This document shows, one piece after another, positions 6,810 through 8,538 of a stretch of DNA of 8,538 nt (positions within the stretch are counted from its first letter, which is position 1; each line of letters begins with the position of its first letter). Position numbers and translations under genes: made by a program. Source of the stretch: Spirochaeta sp. (lineage in GTDB: Bacteria; Spirochaetota; Spirochaetia; DSM-27196; Alkalispirochaetaceae). The stretch is from positions 1-8,538 of the forward strand of contig JAQIBO010000033.1 of assembly GCA_027859055.1 (NCBI GenBank). The letters run 5' to 3'. A model generated the notes under the pieces. It searched no databases. It was given only the letters and a program-made list of their open reading frames with translations, and was not told where the DNA came from.

Positions 6810-7727
6810 GTGAAATCGAGGTTACAACTCCAACGGCTATTGGGGCCGAAGAGAAACGATGGTCTTTTCGGATTGGTACTGATGGCGCCCGCCGCGATCT
6901 TCGTTGGCGTATTGATCTTTCTGCCGCTGATGCAATCGCTTGGGATGAGCTTCACTGATTTTTCACTCATCCGCCGACAGGGAACGCCGGAATGGAACTC
7001 GTTTGCGAACTACACATATCTTGTTGAGAGTGGGATGCTCTGGAATGCACTCCGGGTAACCGCAGTCTTCGTGTTCGGTGTCGTCACGGCCCTCGTCGTT
7101 CTTGGTGTCGTAGTCGCGGTTGCACTTAATCAGGATCTGCCAGGACGCCGAATGCTTCGCAGTATCACTCTCCTCCCATGGGTGACACCGACGGTAATCG
7201 GGGCCTTGCTTTGGATGTGGATCCTTCAGCCGCAGTACGGTGTCGCTAATTACCTTCTGACCAGTCTCGGTGTCATCGAAGAACCCATTTCATGGCTCGC
7301 CAATGTTGACTGGGCGCTGCCCTCAGTCATGCTTGCAGCCTTTTGGCGCCAATTTCCTTTTCTGTTCGTAGTCATTCTTGCTGGACTCCAAGGTATTCCG
7401 AAAGAGATGTACGAGGCGGCGATGCTCGATGGCGCTAACTTTCTGCAGCGATTCTTCTCAATCACGCTGCCACTGCTCAGAAACGTTATTAGGGTGGTCA
7501 TCCTCATGGCCGTCATCATGAACTTCCGCCAGTTTCCGTTAGTCTGGACTATGACCGGAGGCGGCCCGATTGAGAGAACGACTACGTTAGCGGTTCTCAG
7601 TTATCGACAGTCGTTTGTCAATCTTAACTTCGGGCGTGGTGCCGCGGTCGCTGCAATCTGGCTCGCCATCGTACTTCTCTTCTCGGTGGTATTCACGCGC
7701 GTGTTTCGCGCTAGGGAGTACGAATGA
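6810..7727 (+). CDS. CUT1 ABC transporter permease, MalF/UgpA-type
   Basis: Inner-membrane channel subunit, 305 residues, starting at GTG 6810 with AAGGGGA seven bases upstream. Six membrane segments are readable near residues 20-45, 81-106, 117-139, 169-193, 226-246 and 276-298. The cytoplasmic EAA loop that docks the ATPase is EAAMLDGAN (202-210) followed by ITLPLL (218-223). Length and layout are those of short MalF relatives such as UgpA or LacF, lacking the large periplasmic loop of E. coli MalF. The gene begins 98 bp after the binding-protein gene, and its stop overlaps the next start as ATGA (7724-7727), indicating coupled translation. A shared MsmX/UgpC-type ATPase is presumably encoded elsewhere; the transported substrate is unknown. 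Confidence 0.93.
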   Translation: MKSRLQLQRLLGPKRNDGLFGLVLMAPAAIFVGVLIFLPLMQSLGMSFTDFSLIRRQGTPEWNSFANYTYLVESGMLWNALRVTAVFVFGVVTALVVLGVVVAVALNQDLPGRRMLRSITLLPWVTPTVIGALLWMWILQPQYGVANYLLTSLGVIEEPISWLANVDWALPSVMLAAFWRQFPFLFVVILAGLQGIPKEMYEAAMLDGANFLQRFFSITLPLLRNVIRVVILMAVIMNFRQFPLVWTMTGGGPIERTTTLAVLSYRQSFVNLNFGRGAAVAAIWLAIVLLFSVVFTRVFRAREYE

Positions 7728-8527
7728 ACAAAATGGGAGGCCAACGAAGCCTTGCTCCGCAGCGCTTCGCGTTCTATCTGATTCTTGGCAGCTTTCTTGC
7801 AGTGATGCTCTTTCCGCTCTACTGGATGTTCGTAACGTCCGTAAAGCCAAATATTGAAATCTACCGGGTGCCACCGCTCCTGATTCCAGACGGAATCTAT
7901 ACCGGTCACTACGAAGCCGTACTCTCGACGATTCACTTTCTCACGTATCTCTGGAACAATTTTTTCGTCGCTGCGATGACAACGATCATCGGGCTCTTCT
8001 CCGCGACACTTGCCGGCTATGCGTTTTCCCGGTATTCGTCGCCGATTGCGGTGCTAATTTCTTTTGGGCTCCTTTCGACACAAATGTTTCCCGTCATCGG
8101 AATTGTGATTGCACTCTATTCGCTATATCTTCAGCTCGGAATTCTAAATACCCACACCGGGTTGATCTTCGCTCTTGTCGCGTCCGTCGTGCCGTTTGCG
8201 ACATGGATGTTGAAGGGGTTTTTCGATGAGATGCCGCGCTCGCTTGAGGAATCGGCGCGAGTAGATGGAGCAGGTCGGTTTACGGTGCTGTTCCGAATCG
8301 CGATCCCACTGGCAACACCGGGCCTTTTTGCGGCAGGGATCTACTCCTTTATGTTGGCGTGGGACGACTTTCTCTTCGCCCTGACACTCATCCGAACGGA
8401 TGTGTTGCGGACACTTAGCGTCGGCATATCGCTCCGCTACTTGGGAGAGGTTGCGTATGATTGGGGGCAGGTTACTACCGTTTCGGTCTTTGGAACCGTG
8501 CCGATGGATGTGCTCTTCTTCATCTAG
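7724..8527 (+). CDS. CUT1 ABC transporter permease, MalG/UgpE-type, ending early at an in-frame UAG
   Basis: Second channel subunit, starting at ATG 7724 with AGGGAG (7713-7718) inside the end of the upstream gene. The frame reads 267 residues to TAG at 8525-8527. Membrane segments lie near 15-37, 77-101, 109-134, 144-163, 198-220 and 250-267. The EAA loop is EESARVDGAG (175-184) with IAIPLATPG (192-200). The family normally continues past this point with a tail like FFLLQRYLVxGLTAGAVKG. Here VPMDVLFFI is followed by TAG, and the next codons, CAA CTT TAC, give Gln-Leu-Tyr in register with that Gln-Arg/Lys-Tyr. The stop therefore appears to interrupt the gene, cutting the last membrane helix and the C-terminal tail. 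The window ends 11 bases later, so the rest cannot be checked. A simple early natural end is possible but less likely. Confidence 0.9.
   Translation: MNKMGGQRSLAPQRFAFYLILGSFLAVMLFPLYWMFVTSVKPNIEIYRVPPLLIPDGIYTGHYEAVLSTIHFLTYLWNNFFVAAMTTIIGLFSATLAGYAFSRYSSPIAVLISFGLLSTQMFPVIGIVIALYSLYLQLGILNTHTGLIFALVASVVPFATWMLKGFFDEMPRSLEESARVDGAGRFTVLFRIAIPLATPGLFAAGIYSFMLAWDDFLFALTLIRTDVLRTLSVGISLRYLGEVAYDWGQVTTVSVFGTVPMDVLFFI
8525..8527 (+). other. In-frame amber codon (TAG) near the end of the MalG-type permease gene
   Basis: The TAG occupies the position just before the conserved Gln of the MalG C-terminal tail, where the family has a hydrophobic residue. A TTG-to-TAG change would explain it. Coding potential continues in the same frame to the window edge (Gln-Leu-Tyr and then Leu or Pro). 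The evidence rests on only three complete codons after the stop plus knowledge of the family tail. Confidence 0.6.
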
Positions 8528-8538
8528 CAACTTTACCT

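Noticed and set aside
1..8538. CRISPR arrays, tRNA or rRNA genes, insertion sequences
   Set aside because: No spaced direct repeats, cloverleaf sequences, rRNA words or transposase motifs were seen.

Overview
The window looks like a bacterial chromosome segment from a moderately GC-rich anaerobe or facultative anaerobe. A spirochaete of the Spirochaeta type is my best guess. The guess rests on the solute-binding-protein signal peptide, which ends in an Ala-Phe-Ala cleavage site followed by Gly-Gly-Ala-Ala-Glu-Glu and has no lipobox cysteine, a style I associate with that group. It also rests on the pairing of a fused, XdhD-like / selenium-dependent-type xanthine dehydrogenase with a YgeW carbamoyltransferase. 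This placement is an inference; no rRNA or marker gene is present.

Region 1 (1-5223) is a purine/ureide catabolism cluster. A 5'-truncated molybdenum hydroxylase (2Fe-2S domain fused to the molybdopterin domain) runs rightward and overlaps, tail to tail by 26 bp, a leftward fold-type II PLP enzyme. That enzyme is transcribed divergently from a ygeW homologue. The 78-bp gap between the divergent genes holds two nearly concentric perfect inverted repeats and mirror-image TATACT boxes, a good candidate for a shared operator. In E. coli, the yge-xdhD-ssnA cluster joins YgeW and a PLP lyase (YgeX) to a fused molybdenum hydroxylase and has been linked to anaerobic purine breakdown. The set here resembles it, with a different PLP enzyme in place of the YgeX type.

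Region 2 (5224-5445) is intergenic. It carries a strong intrinsic terminator (5301-5338), then a strong extended -10 promoter and a perfect Shine-Dalgarno sequence for the next operon.

Region 3 (5446-8538) is a CUT1-type ABC importer operon: solute-binding protein, MalF-type permease and MalG-type permease. An intercistronic hairpin follows the binding-protein gene, and an ATGA overlap joins the two permease genes. No ATPase gene is visible; CUT1 systems often share one encoded elsewhere. The substrate cannot be read from the sequence.

The most striking observation is that two of the six genes are interrupted by a single in-frame UAG at a place where the homologous protein continues uninterrupted. 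One is codon 247 of ygeW, where the total length would otherwise match E. coli YgeW almost exactly. The other is codon 268 of the MalG-type permease, just before its conserved Gln-x-Tyr tail. Either these are recent nonsense mutations or sequence errors, or UAG is sometimes translated in this organism. The ygeW gene also ends in UAG at the expected C-terminus, which argues against complete reassignment.
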